From: Cyanobacteria bacterium OH_CBrB_359
Lineage (GTDB): Bacteria; Cyanobacteriota; Vampirovibrionia; Gastranaerophilales; Gastranaerophilaceae
Reading direction: 5' to 3'
Assembly: GCA_023433065.1 (NCBI GenBank)
Contig: JAEZET010000001.1
Span: 186,001-250,000 of the forward strand
DNA length: 64,000 nucleotides
Of this stretch, positions 50,532 to 61,000 are shown in pieces. The notes below the pieces were generated by a model that saw only the letters and a list, made by a program, of their open reading frames with translations, was not told where the DNA came from and made no database searches. Position 1 is the first letter of the stretch. Every line of letters begins with the position of its first letter. The translations under genes were made by a program, and so were the position numbers.

Positions 50532-52484
50532 ATGATAAGAAAATTATTAATTTTCATATTATCGGGCATTTTATTTTGCGCAAACGTAGTAAACGCCGAG
50601 GAGATAGTCAAAATTAACAATGTTAATTTTGATAATTCGGACTCAGTAATTTTTATAGGAACATCAGCAGGGGCATCTTCTTCACTTGAAATTCAAAAAG
50701 GAAAACTCTCTAACCCCGACCGAATATTTTTAGACATAAAAAATGCGGTTTACACGCAGAATAAATCTAATTTTATTCTGAAAAACAGCCTCATAAAAGA
50801 ATTTAAAATCGGACAATTCTCCACAAATCCAAATATAGTAAGAATTGTAATATACTATGATCCTTCTTTTAAGCCGGAGGATTTAAAAGTTTTAAAACAT
50901 AACAATAACATATTCTTAAAAATAAATAATGAAACCCCGAAACAAGACTACATGACTTCAATATATGATGAGCTAAAAGACTCAAATTCAAAAGTTGATG
51001 CAACATTATCAATTAATGCAGACTCCATAAATAAAATGCAAGAAACACAAACTGCAGTAAAACTCCCTATTGAACCTCCTGAGGATGATATTTTTAATGA
51101 GATTAACAAAGCCTTTAATGAAACCACAAGCCAAATCTACCTTGAAACGAACGCTGCTAAAGTCGGAGCTAACTTTGCTCCGTCTCAAAGTGTAAGAGGT
51201 AACAATGAGCCTTTTAAAGAATATAAACTACGTTCAAAATATTATGTTGATAAAATAAACATTAAAAACGGAAATATTCTTATTAGCGGAGTCGGAATTG
51301 TTAATGTAAAAAGATTTATCTACCTTGCAAACCCTAACAGGATAGTAATAGACCTTCCTGATACAATAGTAGCTCAAAATATTCGGAATTCCGAGCTTAA
51401 GATAAGTGAAACAGAAAAAGTAAAAATCGGTCAGTTTGAACCGACAACCGCCAGAATAGTAATAACTACAGACAACTATGAACAATATCGCCCTATATAT
51501 TCATTTGATTTGCAAGGTCTGTTGATTGCAAATGATGAAAGAATGGATAATATCAAACTGTCAAATAACTCTGCGGACATAACCCGAATTAAAGTAATTC
51601 CTTTAAATTCTATTACGGATAATGTCCTGATTAATTTTTCAGATAAAATAGTTCACTCAATAAAAAGGGATTCAAACAAACTGGAACTGAATTTATATAA
51701 TGCTTCTGCTTTTGATGTTATAGCTTTCAAAAATGCTTTTAAGGCAACAAGCCTTGAAGCAAGTAGAATGGAAAAACTGCCTTATCAGGGAATAAAAATA
51801 ACTATTCCGATAAAACCCAGCTCAACGGTTGATTGTTATGAAAATATAAATGCAACCCAGCTAAAAATAACAATAAAAACTCCAAAGCCCATAGAACACA
51901 AGTCTAAAGTACAACCTCGAGCTATCGTCCCTGCAAATATTTCAGGAATGATAGTAATACTCGATCCTGGACACGGAGGCGCAGATACTGGGGCTTTAAG
52001 GGCTGGCCAAGCCGAGAAAGATATTACTCTTGATATAGCTAAGAAAACTGCCTCAATTCTAATCAACAAAGGAATACATGTGGAAATGACACGCTGGAAC
52101 GATTCTACAGTATCACTTCAGGATAGAGTTGAATTTGCAAACTTAAAAAATCCTGCAATTTATGTAAGTATTCATATAAATTCAAGTGTAAAGCCTGAAA
52201 TAAACGGAATTGAAACTCACTATTACAGAGAAAGCGGATATGAAGTGGCAAAAGTGCTTCATAAAAGTATCATGGCTAATATTGATTCTGTTAACAGAGG
52301 ATTGTTTAAGTCAAAATTTTATGTTATAAATCACACAGAAGCACCTTCCGTATTATTAGAGTTAGGATTCTTATCAAACGACAAAGAAAGAAACGCGCTT
52401 CTTACGGAAGAAAGAAAAAATAAATCTGCACAAGCTATTGCGGATGGAATTATAAACTATTTGAAAACACAACCAAAGAGATAG
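50532..52484 (+). CDS. amiC: N-acetylmuramoyl-L-alanine amidase with AMIN domains
   Basis: 650 residues from the ATG at 50532. A signal peptide (about 1-22, ending VNA) is followed by two AMIN-like peptidoglycan-binding domains: about 25-140 (PDRIFLDIKNAVYTQ, KEFKIGQFSTNPNIVRIV) and about 235-330 (ANPNRIVIDLPDTI, VKIGQFEPTTARIVI). A third, weaker beta-rich region precedes the catalytic domain. Amidase_3 (about 470-645) has zinc ligands in ILDPGHGGADTGA, the glutamate in QAEKDITLDIA and histidine in YVSIHINSS, plus the catalytic glutamate in SVLLELGFLSN. It splits stem peptides from glycan during cell separation. murI follows after two bases. Confidence 0.94.
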   Translation: MIRKLLIFILSGILFCANVVNAEEIVKINNVNFDNSDSVIFIGTSAGASSSLEIQKGKLSNPDRIFLDIKNAVYTQNKSNFILKNSLIKEFKIGQFSTNPNIVRIVIYYDPSFKPEDLKVLKHNNNIFLKINNETPKQDYMTSIYDELKDSNSKVDATLSINADSINKMQETQTAVKLPIEPPEDDIFNEINKAFNETTSQIYLETNAAKVGANFAPSQSVRGNNEPFKEYKLRSKYYVDKINIKNGNILISGVGIVNVKRFIYLANPNRIVIDLPDTIVAQNIRNSELKISETEKVKIGQFEPTTARIVITTDNYEQYRPIYSFDLQGLLIANDERMDNIKLSNNSADITRIKVIPLNSITDNVLINFSDKIVHSIKRDSNKLELNLYNASAFDVIAFKNAFKATSLEASRMEKLPYQGIKITIPIKPSSTVDCYENINATQLKITIKTPKPIEHKSKVQPRAIVPANISGMIVILDPGHGGADTGALRAGQAEKDITLDIAKKTASILINKGIHVEMTRWNDSTVSLQDRVEFANLKNPAIYVSIHINSSVKPEINGIETHYYRESGYEVAKVLHKSIMANIDSVNRGLFKSKFYVINHTEAPSVLLELGFLSNDKERNALLTEERKNKSAQAIADGIINYLKTQPKR

Positions 52485-52486
52485 AT

Positions 52487-53305
52487 ATGAATAATGATTC
52501 AATAGGTATTTTTGACTCGGGAGTAGGCGGACTTACCGTATTTAATAAAATTCAAAAGTTGCTCCCCAAAGAAAATTACATTTACTTTGGAGATACTAAA
52601 AATCTTCCATACGGTTCAAAAACAAAAAACGAACTTATATTTCTTACGAGAAAAATCTTTGACTTTTTTGCAACAAAAAATACAAAAGCTGTCATAATGG
52701 CTTGCAATACGACATCCGCAACAGCCTACGATTCAATAAAAAATGATTATGATTTTGAGATTTATCCTATAATTCAAACGTCTGCAAAATATATTGCAAA
52801 AGAGAACTTTAATAGAATAGCAATAGCGGCAACACAAGCAACAATAAATTCTCATGCATACGCTAGTCAAATAAACAGCTATAATTCCCAAATAGGAATT
52901 TTTGAATATGCATGCCCTGACTGGGTTTCAATTGTAGAAAACAGAACCTCAGATACAAAAGAAAGCTTTGAAATAATTAAAAACGATATTGAAAAGATAC
53001 TTGATAACAATATTGATAAAATAATTCTCGGATGCACCCACTATCCATATCTCAAAGAAACAATCGGTAAATTTTGTGATGCAGATATGCTTATTGATCC
53101 TGCCGAGTATTTTGTAAAACATATTTTTGAGGATTTAAAAGAAAAAAATATGTTAAATGAAAATGAAACCGCATTTCAACAATTTCTGGTAAGTTCAGAG
53201 CCTGAAAGGTTTAAGAAAGCTGCAAAGCTTTTTTGCGACTTAAAATGCCCGCCCAGCCTTATCGATATTGATTCTTTACCTAAAACACATATTAACATGC
53301 TATAA
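52487..53305 (+). CDS. murI: Glutamate racemase
   Basis: 272 residues. It supplies D-glutamate for peptidoglycan. The two catalytic cysteines are in VIMACNTTSATAY (C at about 70) and IILGCTHYPYL (C at about 182). The N-terminal signature is IGIFDSGVGGLTVFNKIQ with GDTKNLPYGSK. It is co-transcribed with the amidase (two-base gap), a cell wall pair. Confidence 0.96.
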   Translation: MNNDSIGIFDSGVGGLTVFNKIQKLLPKENYIYFGDTKNLPYGSKTKNELIFLTRKIFDFFATKNTKAVIMACNTTSATAYDSIKNDYDFEIYPIIQTSAKYIAKENFNRIAIAATQATINSHAYASQINSYNSQIGIFEYACPDWVSIVENRTSDTKESFEIIKNDIEKILDNNIDKIILGCTHYPYLKETIGKFCDADMLIDPAEYFVKHIFEDLKEKNMLNENETAFQQFLVSSEPERFKKAAKLFCDLKCPPSLIDIDSLPKTHINML

Positions 53306-53345
53306 TGTTTTCAAGTCATAAAAAATAGAGAATGGGGAATTCCTT

Positions 53346-53918
53346 TTGTTAAAAAAATTTTTAGTATTTCTTACAATACTTATTATAATGCCGACTTATG
53401 CCTATGCAAAATCAGCAAAAGCCATGACTTACGGAGACATTTCAACAGGTAGTCCTAATTCATGGTATAGTTTTGAGCTTATTGAGGATTTGGAACTCAC
53501 AGAAAATTTTTGTATTAAAGAAGGAAGCCTGATCACAGGTCACCTTAGTGATATTAAAAAACCTAAAGTCGGTAAAAGAGATGCCTACATCGTAATTAAA
53601 CCGGTACAATATACTTTTGAAAATAAGATTTATGATTTAAACCCTTATAAAATTAAATTAAAAGTCGAGACCTATAAGCCGATTAAAGCAAAAGATGTTG
53701 CAACATTTGCAGCCTCGAACACCGTAGGTATGCTTCTTCCGGGAGTGAATGAAAGCTATTCTTTTTATAAAGGATTTAGAAATGCCGAAGAATATGATAA
53801 CAAAATAAAAGCAGGCATTATGCAAGTATACAAGGACTCGCCTTTTTCATACATCGAAAAAGGCAATGAACTTAACACCCATCAAGGCGAAATCGTTATT
53901 CTAAAACTAAAAGATTAA
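53346..53918 (+). CDS. Exported hypothetical protein
   Basis: 190 residues from a TTG at 53346, with GGGGA ahead; this start keeps the signal peptide (about 1-21, ending TYAYA), which the first ATG (53391) would lose. The mature part reads YSFELIEDLELTENFCIKEG, then GHLSDIKKPKVGKRDAYIV and FAASNTVGMLLPGVNESYS. It ends KGNELNTHQGEIVIL, like the hydrophobic end-strand of the two exported proteins at 6929-8308. All three may share one beta-rich periplasmic fold. It is convergent with glutamate dehydrogenase, with two bases between them. Confidence 0.7.
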   Translation: MLKKFLVFLTILIIMPTYAYAKSAKAMTYGDISTGSPNSWYSFELIEDLELTENFCIKEGSLITGHLSDIKKPKVGKRDAYIVIKPVQYTFENKIYDLNPYKIKLKVETYKPIKAKDVATFAASNTVGMLLPGVNESYSFYKGFRNAEEYDNKIKAGIMQVYKDSPFSYIEKGNELNTHQGEIVILKLKD

Positions 53919-53920
53919 CT

Positions 53921-55177
53921 CTAAGGGTATAACCCTCTTAATATTTTCGCTTTTGCAACCCTATTCACGCCTATCATCATGGCAGCTGTTCTCATATCAA
54001 CGTTTTTGTTTTTTGACAAAGCCAAAACCTCATCAAAAGCTTTGGTGATAAGACATTGAAGCTTATGTATAACTTCATTTTGTTCCCAGAATAATCTTTG
54101 TATATCCTGTACCCATTCAAAATAAGAAACTGTAACACCACCTGCATTTGCAAGGATACCAGGAACAATCACAATACCTTTTCCAAGCAAAATATTGTCA
54201 GCTTCATTTGTTACAGGTCCGTTTGCACCTTCGACAATGATTTTAGCTTTGATATTACCGGCGTTTTTAGCTGTAATAACATTTCCAAGAGCACAAGGAA
54301 TAAGAAAATCACACTTCAATTCTAATAATTGCTCATTAGTAATGAATTCCGCATTTTTATAATCTTTTAAAACCTTATTTTGACTGACATACTCGAATAA
54401 TTCCGGAATATTTAGACCGTTTTTATTATACAATCCTCCTGAAATGTCGCTGATTGCAATTATCTTTTGACCGTTTGCATATAAATAACTTGCGGCATTG
54501 GCTCCCACGTTGCCAAAACCCTGAATAACAATATCATATTTGTCTTTTGGAGCATTAAGAATTTTTTTAATGCTGTTAAAAACAGTAAATGCAACACCAG
54601 CTCCTGTAGCTTCTCTTCTTCCTAGAGAACCTCCAAGCTCAACAGGCTTACCCGTAACAACCCCGGGGATAGCATATCCGTAATAGTTGCTATATGTATC
54701 CATAATCCAGGCCATTGTCTGTTCATTTGTATACATATCAGGAGCAGGAATATCACGCTCAGGACCAATCATAGTCAAGATTTCTGTAGTATATCTTCTT
54801 GTAAGTTTTTCAAGCTCCCTTGATGACATTTTGGTAGGATCACAGCAAATTCCGCCCTTAGCACCGCCAAAAGGAAGATTCATAAGTGCACACTTCCAGG
54901 TCATCCACATAGCAAGAGCTGAGACTTCCCCCAAATCAACATCGGGGTAATATCTTATTCCCCCCTTTGAAGGTCCCATTGCAAGGTCATGCTGGACTCT
55001 GTATCCGGTAAAACTTTTGGTCTGACCGTTATCCATTTTTATTGGTAGCGAGACGATTAGGGTTTTTCTCGGAAACTTGAGTCTTTCAATAATTCCTTCA
55101 TCAATATTAAGGAGTTTTCCTACATTTTCCAATTGTTGCTGTGCCATAACAAAAGTAGGCGTCATAAGTTCTTGCAT
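53921..55177 (-). CDS. gdhA: Glutamate dehydrogenase (Glu/Leu/Phe/Val dehydrogenase family)
   Basis: 418 residues from the ATG at 55177, which has AGGAG eight bases upstream; the in-frame ATG at 55207 lacks a ribosome site. It interconverts glutamate and 2-oxoglutarate with ammonia. The substrate and catalytic segment includes MGPSKGGIRYYPDV, MTWKCALMNLPFGGAKGGI (catalytic lysines) and PAPDMYT. The Rossmann domain has VIQGFGNVGANAASYL. Length and the short C terminus fit the RocG/GudB-type hexamer, often NAD-linked; cofactor choice is inferred. Confidence 0.95.
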   Translation of the reverse strand: MQELMTPTFVMAQQQLENVGKLLNIDEGIIERLKFPRKTLIVSLPIKMDNGQTKSFTGYRVQHDLAMGPSKGGIRYYPDVDLGEVSALAMWMTWKCALMNLPFGGAKGGICCDPTKMSSRELEKLTRRYTTEILTMIGPERDIPAPDMYTNEQTMAWIMDTYSNYYGYAIPGVVTGKPVELGGSLGRREATGAGVAFTVFNSIKKILNAPKDKYDIVIQGFGNVGANAASYLYANGQKIIAISDISGGLYNKNGLNIPELFEYVSQNKVLKDYKNAEFITNEQLLELKCDFLIPCALGNVITAKNAGNIKAKIIVEGANGPVTNEADNILLGKGIVIVPGILANAGGVTVSYFEWVQDIQRLFWEQNEVIHKLQCLITKAFDEVLALSKNKNVDMRTAAMMIGVNRVAKAKILRGLYP

Positions 55178-55222
55178 AAATTTTCTCCTACATAAACTAC
55201 ATGCCATCGGGATTGCTATTTA

Positions 55223-55252
55223 ATTCTATCATTATCAAACGGGCTTTGACAA
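55223..55252 (-). promoter_or_regulatory. Promoter of glutamate dehydrogenase
   Basis: On the minus strand TTGTCA (55252-55247) and TAGAAT (55228-55223) are 18 bases apart. Transcription should start near 55216, giving a leader of about 40 bases ahead of the ATG at 55177 and making the upstream ATG at 55207 very close to the transcript end. Confidence 0.5.
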
Positions 55253-55274
55253 GATAATTTAGAGGAAATCAAGA

Positions 55275-55844
55275 CTATTTTTTAGAAACAAAAATATTAT
55301 CTTTTATATAAAAACGCCAAGGGTAATTAGCAGCCTGCTTTATTCCAATTCTGGAAGTTTTTACGATGTTGGAGGATGGAATTTTTTTCCCTTCAAAAAC
55401 ACATATGGAAGAATCAAAATTGCAAACATCAATCTCATTATCTAATTTAGTAACTTTTAACGCTTTACATAATTTTCCGGGCCCGTTAGTTTCAAGACAC
55501 TCACATAAAGGTTCTATCGCCCTTATCAAGACAGCTCCTGCAGTATCAACAGGTTCTGTTACTATATTAAGACAATAATACATTCCGTAAATCATATAAA
55601 CATAACTTAAGCCAGGTTCTTTAAACAGTGTCATGGCTCTCTTTGTCCTGCCTTTAAAAGCATGACAGGCTGGGTCATTTTGTTTATAGGCTTCTGTTTC
55701 CACGATAATGCCTTTATAAGCTTTACCGTTGATTTTTCTCACCAGAACAGCTCCTAAGAGGTCTTTTGCGACTTTAACGGTATCTCTTTCAAAGAAATTT
55801 TTAGTTAATATGATTTGTTTATCTTCTTTTGTGTTAACGCTCAT
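55275..55844 (-). CDS. DNA-3-methyladenine glycosylase (AAG/MPG family)
   Basis: 189 residues from the ATG at 55842-55844; a TTG at 55859 that overlaps the preceding stop is an alternative. It excises alkylated purines such as 3-methyladenine and hypoxanthine. The family motifs are GIIVETEAYKQNDPACHAF (catalytic glutamate), RTKRAMTLFKEPGLSYVYMIYG and MYYCLNIVT, with a TNGPGKLCKAL segment near the middle. It forms the 3' end of a transcript with the double CheW gene, 11 bases away; the link appears accidental. Confidence 0.9.
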   Translation of the reverse strand: MSVNTKEDKQIILTKNFFERDTVKVAKDLLGAVLVRKINGKAYKGIIVETEAYKQNDPACHAFKGRTKRAMTLFKEPGLSYVYMIYGMYYCLNIVTEPVDTAGAVLIRAIEPLCECLETNGPGKLCKALKVTKLDNEIDVCNFDSSICVFEGKKIPSSNIVKTSRIGIKQAANYPWRFYIKDNIFVSKK

Positions 55845-55855
55845 CAGAAACAGAA

Positions 55856-56896
55856 TCAATTTTCTACATTTATAAATAATTTATCATCATTTAAAATCTT
55901 TTCAACATTAAGGATATTGTAAACGCAATCATCCTCAACAAGCTCTGCCATAACATACTTCGAATCAACCTTCGATTGGGCGGAATAATTGAGTTTATCA
56001 TTATTAATGTAGCTGATATTTTGAATCTCATCCGCTGAAATAGCAAGCTTATATTCTCTGGAATTAAGTACTATCAAGCCTTTAGGAGGCGCCTGTTCTT
56101 CATCCGGCAAATTTAAAAAACGCTTTAAGTTCAATATAGTGACAAACTCGCCCCTCAAATTTATAATCCCGTCAATATAATCAGGTGTGAACGGGAGAAA
56201 AGTCAGCGAAACACTTTTATATTTAACAATTTCTTTCACAAATTTTATGTTAATTGAGTATATCCTTCCACTCAATTTAAAAGACAAAAACTGTTCCTGA
56301 TTATATAAAACAGGGGACAAGTTAGACTGCATTTTAACACAGAGTCTGTGAGAACGATTTTTCAAAACAGCAAGAGACTTCTCATCCTTTGGAAATAGTT
56401 TAGAATAATCATACTGCGCAGGTTTATATTCGTCATTTTTAAGAATTCTTTCAACTGAGTATAAATCAATGATAGAAACCATTTCATCATTCAATCTGTA
56501 TAACATTTTAACAACATTGTCCGATGAATTATAAGGGGTCATTTGCATATCAGGAGGGAGAATAGTCAAAATATCAACAACTTCATCTACAATAATCGCA
56601 AAAATGGATTCTTCCGTTCTTAAAATCATAAGCTGATTGTGGATTGAATAATCTCTCATCTCGATATTAAGAAGCGTTCTTAAATCAATGACCTTAATCG
56701 TAAGATTGTTATAATTTAAAAGACCTATTATGTAGTCAGGAAGCTTCTCAGGATAATCGATTAAAGGCAATTTAAGAACTTCAACTGTATGATAAGTATG
56801 TAAAGCATACAGATTAGAATTTAACTTGAAAAATGCAAAAAGGTTGTTTTCATTGACTGAATTACTCTCATCAGCAGGAACAATGTTATTTATCAT
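55856..56896 (-). CDS. Tandem CheW-domain protein
   Basis: 346 residues with two CheW-like domains: about 18-155 (FAFFKLNSNLYALHTYHTVEVL, then PDYIIGLLNYNNLTIKVIDLRTLL) and about 202-340 (LSFKLSGRIYSINIKFVKEIV, PDYIDGIINLRGEFVTILNLKRFL). CheW couples receptors to CheA; a double CheW may link two assemblies or act as a bridging ring partner. The second domain keeps the GIINLRG motif exactly, the first is degenerate (GLLNYNN). It is divergent from the receptor gene, 106 bases apart, so the three chemosensory genes form one locus. Confidence 0.9.
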   Translation of the reverse strand: MINNIVPADESNSVNENNLFAFFKLNSNLYALHTYHTVEVLKLPLIDYPEKLPDYIIGLLNYNNLTIKVIDLRTLLNIEMRDYSIHNQLMILRTEESIFAIIVDEVVDILTILPPDMQMTPYNSSDNVVKMLYRLNDEMVSIIDLYSVERILKNDEYKPAQYDYSKLFPKDEKSLAVLKNRSHRLCVKMQSNLSPVLYNQEQFLSFKLSGRIYSINIKFVKEIVKYKSVSLTFLPFTPDYIDGIINLRGEFVTILNLKRFLNLPDEEQAPPKGLIVLNSREYKLAISADEIQNISYINNDKLNYSAQSKVDSKYVMAELVEDDCVYNILNVEKILNDDKLFINVEN

Positions 56897-57002
56897 ATAT
56901 TTTACATAATCCTTACTTTAAAAATAATTATACAATAAATTAATGATTATTAAATACAAGATTCAGCCTATAATAATTATATTAAAATTCAAAGGAGAAC
57001 AT

Positions 57003-58040
57003 ATGGATAAAAAAAATATAAGTCTTGTAAAAAAATTAAAACAAAAAACAATTATTGATATAGCTTTAATGATTGTAATAATAACTTTGATAACATTAGT
57101 TTCTTTAATCACAAAGAACACTATTTTTACAGTTATAACGGTCGTAATCAGTGCAATCCTCTATATTGTCCAATATGAAATTATAAAGAAAAATATTGTA
57201 GAATCTACCAAAAATCATATTCTGGAAGAATTTTCATACTCAAAACAAACATCTGAAAAAGTGATGGAATTAACATCAAAACAAAAATCTATAATAGACA
57301 GCTACTCAGCACTTGTAAAAAATGCCAGCAGCCTGATTGCAAATTTTAAAGATATTTCTTCAAGAACAAAAGAACATGCGGAAGAACTTGCAACAAAAGC
57401 TCAGGATTCTCTAAATTTCTCATACAAAGAGTCGGAATCCGTAAAAGCAAATATTTCTATGATGCTTACTCTCAAACAAAAAATCCAGACAATAGCAGAA
57501 TTGATACTTGAACTTAGTGATTATATTCAACAAATAGGAAATACAGTGGGCATAGTAGAAGATATAGCTGAACAAACCAACATGCTTGCGTTGAATGCAG
57601 CCGTAGAAGCAGCAAGAGCAGGAGAACATGGAAAAGGATTTGCAGTTGTAGCAGGTGAAATAAGAAAACTTGCAGATGAGTCAAAACAGGCAACAACAAA
57701 AATTTCATCATTAATCAATGATATAGAACAAGCCACAAACTCAACTGTAATGGCAACAGAAGAAGGTACAAAAGAAATCGAGGCAGGTGTTGACCTCGCC
57801 CACAATATAGATATTAATATTAGCTCATTAATTTCAATTATGACCGATCTTATCACGGGAATAGAGGGAATCCTCTCATCAACAATAGATCAGGGCGTTC
57901 TATCTGATGATGTAATACAAATAACAGAAAAACTCGCCAGTGGTCTTGATGACTCAATAAACAATCTTGAAGAAAACATTAACAGTATAAAAACATTTTC
58001 TGAAATATCAGATAATCTAAAACAGAATATTATCAACTAA
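57003..58040 (+). CDS. Methyl-accepting chemotaxis-type receptor without ligand-binding domain
   Basis: 345 residues from the ATG at 57003 (AAGGAG upstream). Two closely spaced membrane helices near residues 18-62 leave no room for a periplasmic or PAS sensor domain. Most of the rest is one long coiled coil with the highly conserved hairpin tip EDIAEQTNMLALNAAVEAARAG (about 186-207), which binds CheA and CheW. With no sensor domain, the input may come from another protein, membrane state or cytosolic cue. It is in an operon with the CheA hybrid 12 bases downstream. Confidence 0.92.
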   Translation: MDKKNISLVKKLKQKTIIDIALMIVIITLITLVSLITKNTIFTVITVVISAILYIVQYEIIKKNIVESTKNHILEEFSYSKQTSEKVMELTSKQKSIIDSYSALVKNASSLIANFKDISSRTKEHAEELATKAQDSLNFSYKESESVKANISMMLTLKQKIQTIAELILELSDYIQQIGNTVGIVEDIAEQTNMLALNAAVEAARAGEHGKGFAVVAGEIRKLADESKQATTKISSLINDIEQATNSTVMATEEGTKEIEAGVDLAHNIDINISSLISIMTDLITGIEGILSSTIDQGVLSDDVIQITEKLASGLDDSINNLEENINSIKTFSEISDNLKQNIIN

Positions 58041-58052
58041 AAGGCTTATCAA

Positions 58053-61000
58053 ATGAAATTTTTGCCGGAAGAATTCGATGAAATTCTCAACATTTTCAGA
58101 GAAGAAAGCGAAGAGATAATCCAAAAAATAAACAGCAACCTGCTTCATCTTGAAAAAAATCCGACCGACACTCAGGTTGTGACAAATCTCTTTCAAAATG
58201 CCCACTCGTTAAAAGGTGCAGCAAGAATGATGGGATTTTTCAATATTCAAAATCTCTCGCATAAAATCGAAGATTTATTAAGCCTTATCAGAGATAAAAA
58301 AATAAAACCCGAAGAAGATGTTTTTAACGTTTTATATAAATCTACAGACTTTCTTATGTTTCTTATATCAAGCTCTGTTAAAGCAAAAGAAGATTATGAC
58401 TGCGACGAAATCCAATCATATATTGATAACCTAAATTCAATTATAGAAAAATCCGAAACCAAAGAAGAAAATAGCCCGAATTCTTTTTTTAAAACAGAAG
58501 AACAAAAAGAATATTTTTTTTCAGAAAGTCAAAATATTAACGCACTTATTTTAGAATTTATCCTGATAATTCAAAAATATTCCCAAAACAATGATAATTA
58601 TGAATTTATAACCATACTTAAAGAAGAGTTGAAGAATATTGAAGAGAGCTTTAAAAAGCTGGATTTTGAAAATATAAACAAAAAAATTGCGAAGATTAAA
58701 GAATTTCTTAATCAAATGAATGAACATGGGCTGCCATCTGAAGCCGTTGAAACAATAAAGCATTTGATTACAGAAATTGCAGATGAAATAAATCTTATAT
58801 ATATTGCATCGGATATGAATAAAATAGACTATGAAGCTTTATTCTCGGAGAATCCGCTCAAAGCGTTAATTGAAAAAAAAGAAGAAAAATTCAATGTCGA
58901 TAAAAATATTTTAGATGAAATCAACCAAAAAATATTAAGAATCTATGAAGACAAAAAAAATATAAGCGATATCACAGAACATATAAACGTGCTCTTAAGC
59001 CAAAAACTGTCAGAAGAAATAAAAAAGATATATATAAAATTAAATGATATTTTAGAAATTATTAAAAAATCAGAAAATGAACCGCAAAAAGATATCATCT
59101 CCATACTTGTTCAAACTGCTGATATAACAAGCAAAATCATTATCGAAAACAGAAATGAAGAAGGTGAAGATTTAAACCTCATTCTTCAACGCCTCGAAAT
59201 AGTCGAACAAATGATTGATATAAGTGAAAACAAAGATACACAATTGACTGCTCCTGAAGCTGACCCTAAACAACTAAAGCCTGAATTTCAGAAAGTACAG
59301 GATTTTTTCAAAACGTTTGAAATCGGAACAATAAAAACTCTAAGAGTAGACACTTCTAAATTAGATAATCTTATCTCTCAGACAGGAGAGCTTATTATCA
59401 ATGGAATTAAAACCAAAAAGCATCTTTCTGAAATTGAAATACTTAATAATAAGCTTGATGAATTTAATTTTATGTATAAGAAAACTATAAATTACATAAA
59501 ATATTATGAAAAAAAATCCATGAATAAGTCTGACACGTCTGAAAATAATTCACTATTATCAAAACAAATATTCAACATCCTTCAGAATAATACAGAAAAT
59601 ATAAACGACTTAATAAACACTGTAGGCAGACTTTATAAAAAAATATACGAAGATGATATTAAGTTAAACCATATAATACTGGAAATTGAAAATATTGTAA
59701 AAAACATAAGAGTATTACCTCTTGCAACTGTTTTTCACATGCTTCCCAGAATGGTAAGGGATATAGCACTAAAAGCCGAAAAAGAAGTTGAATTATTAAT
59801 ATCAGGAAGTGACACAAGCGTTGATAAAAAAATCATTGAAGAAATTAAAATGCCGCTCATACATATCCTGAGAAACTCTATAGATCATGGAATAGAAACT
59901 CCTGAAGAAAGAGTTAAAAAAGATAAACCCCCGGTAGGAAAAATCCATCTGAGCGCAAGGTACGAAGAGGATAAAATCATTATTGAAATTGAGGATGACG
60001 GGCTTGGAATAAATATCAAAAAAGTAAAGGAAAAAGCTCTTGAAAAGGGTCTTTTGACTCAGGACGAAATAGAATCTATGACGGATGAACAATTGACAAG
60101 CATCATATTCTACCCCGGTTTTTCAACCGAAGATACAGTAACTGAAATCTCTGGACGTGGAGTAGGTTTAGACATAGTCCAGACAAAAATTTCGCAGCTA
60201 AACGGAAAAGTTAAAATTTACTCGGTCTTAAACCAAGGCGCAAAAGTAATAATTGAATTACCGACAACAATGTCTACATTAAAATGCTTTATCATCGGGC
60301 TTGAAAATCAAAAATTCGCAATTCCTATGAATACAATCAAAAATGTACAATGGATAGATTCGGACAAAATATTTTCTAAAGACAACTATAATGCAATTAT
60401 AATTGACAATCAGACGATACCGATTATTGATCTTGCGCAGACCCTGAACTTTCCTAAAAGACACCAAATGCCTAAAAGACTCACTATTGCAATAATCGAG
60501 TCCGAAAATACAAAAGCAGCTTTTATCGTTGACAAACTTCATGGGGATCAGGAAATTTTACATAAAAAATTATCTCCACCTATTCATAAATTAAAAAATA
60601 TTTCTGGAATTACAACGCTTATATCGGGTGATTTATGTCTGATTATCAATGTAAATGAATTGTTGAAAGGAACTTTTAACAATCTGGAACAAATAAACGC
60701 CCTTCAGACTAAATCCATCGAAAAACTAATGACTCCTGAAAAGAACAGTGATTTTAATATAATGATAGTGGATGATTCCAAAACCACACTTTCGCTGCTT
60801 GAAAGAATTCTCCTTAATGAAGGATACAATATTAAAGCATTTTCAAACCCTTTATCGGCCTTTGAAAAATTAAAATATGAACCGTTTGATTTAATAATAA
60901 GTGATGTTGAAATGCCGTTCTTAAACGGAAAAGAACTTATAAAACAAGTTAAAAACGATGAAATGCTCTGCTTCATTCCTGTGGTGATTGTTTCAACACT

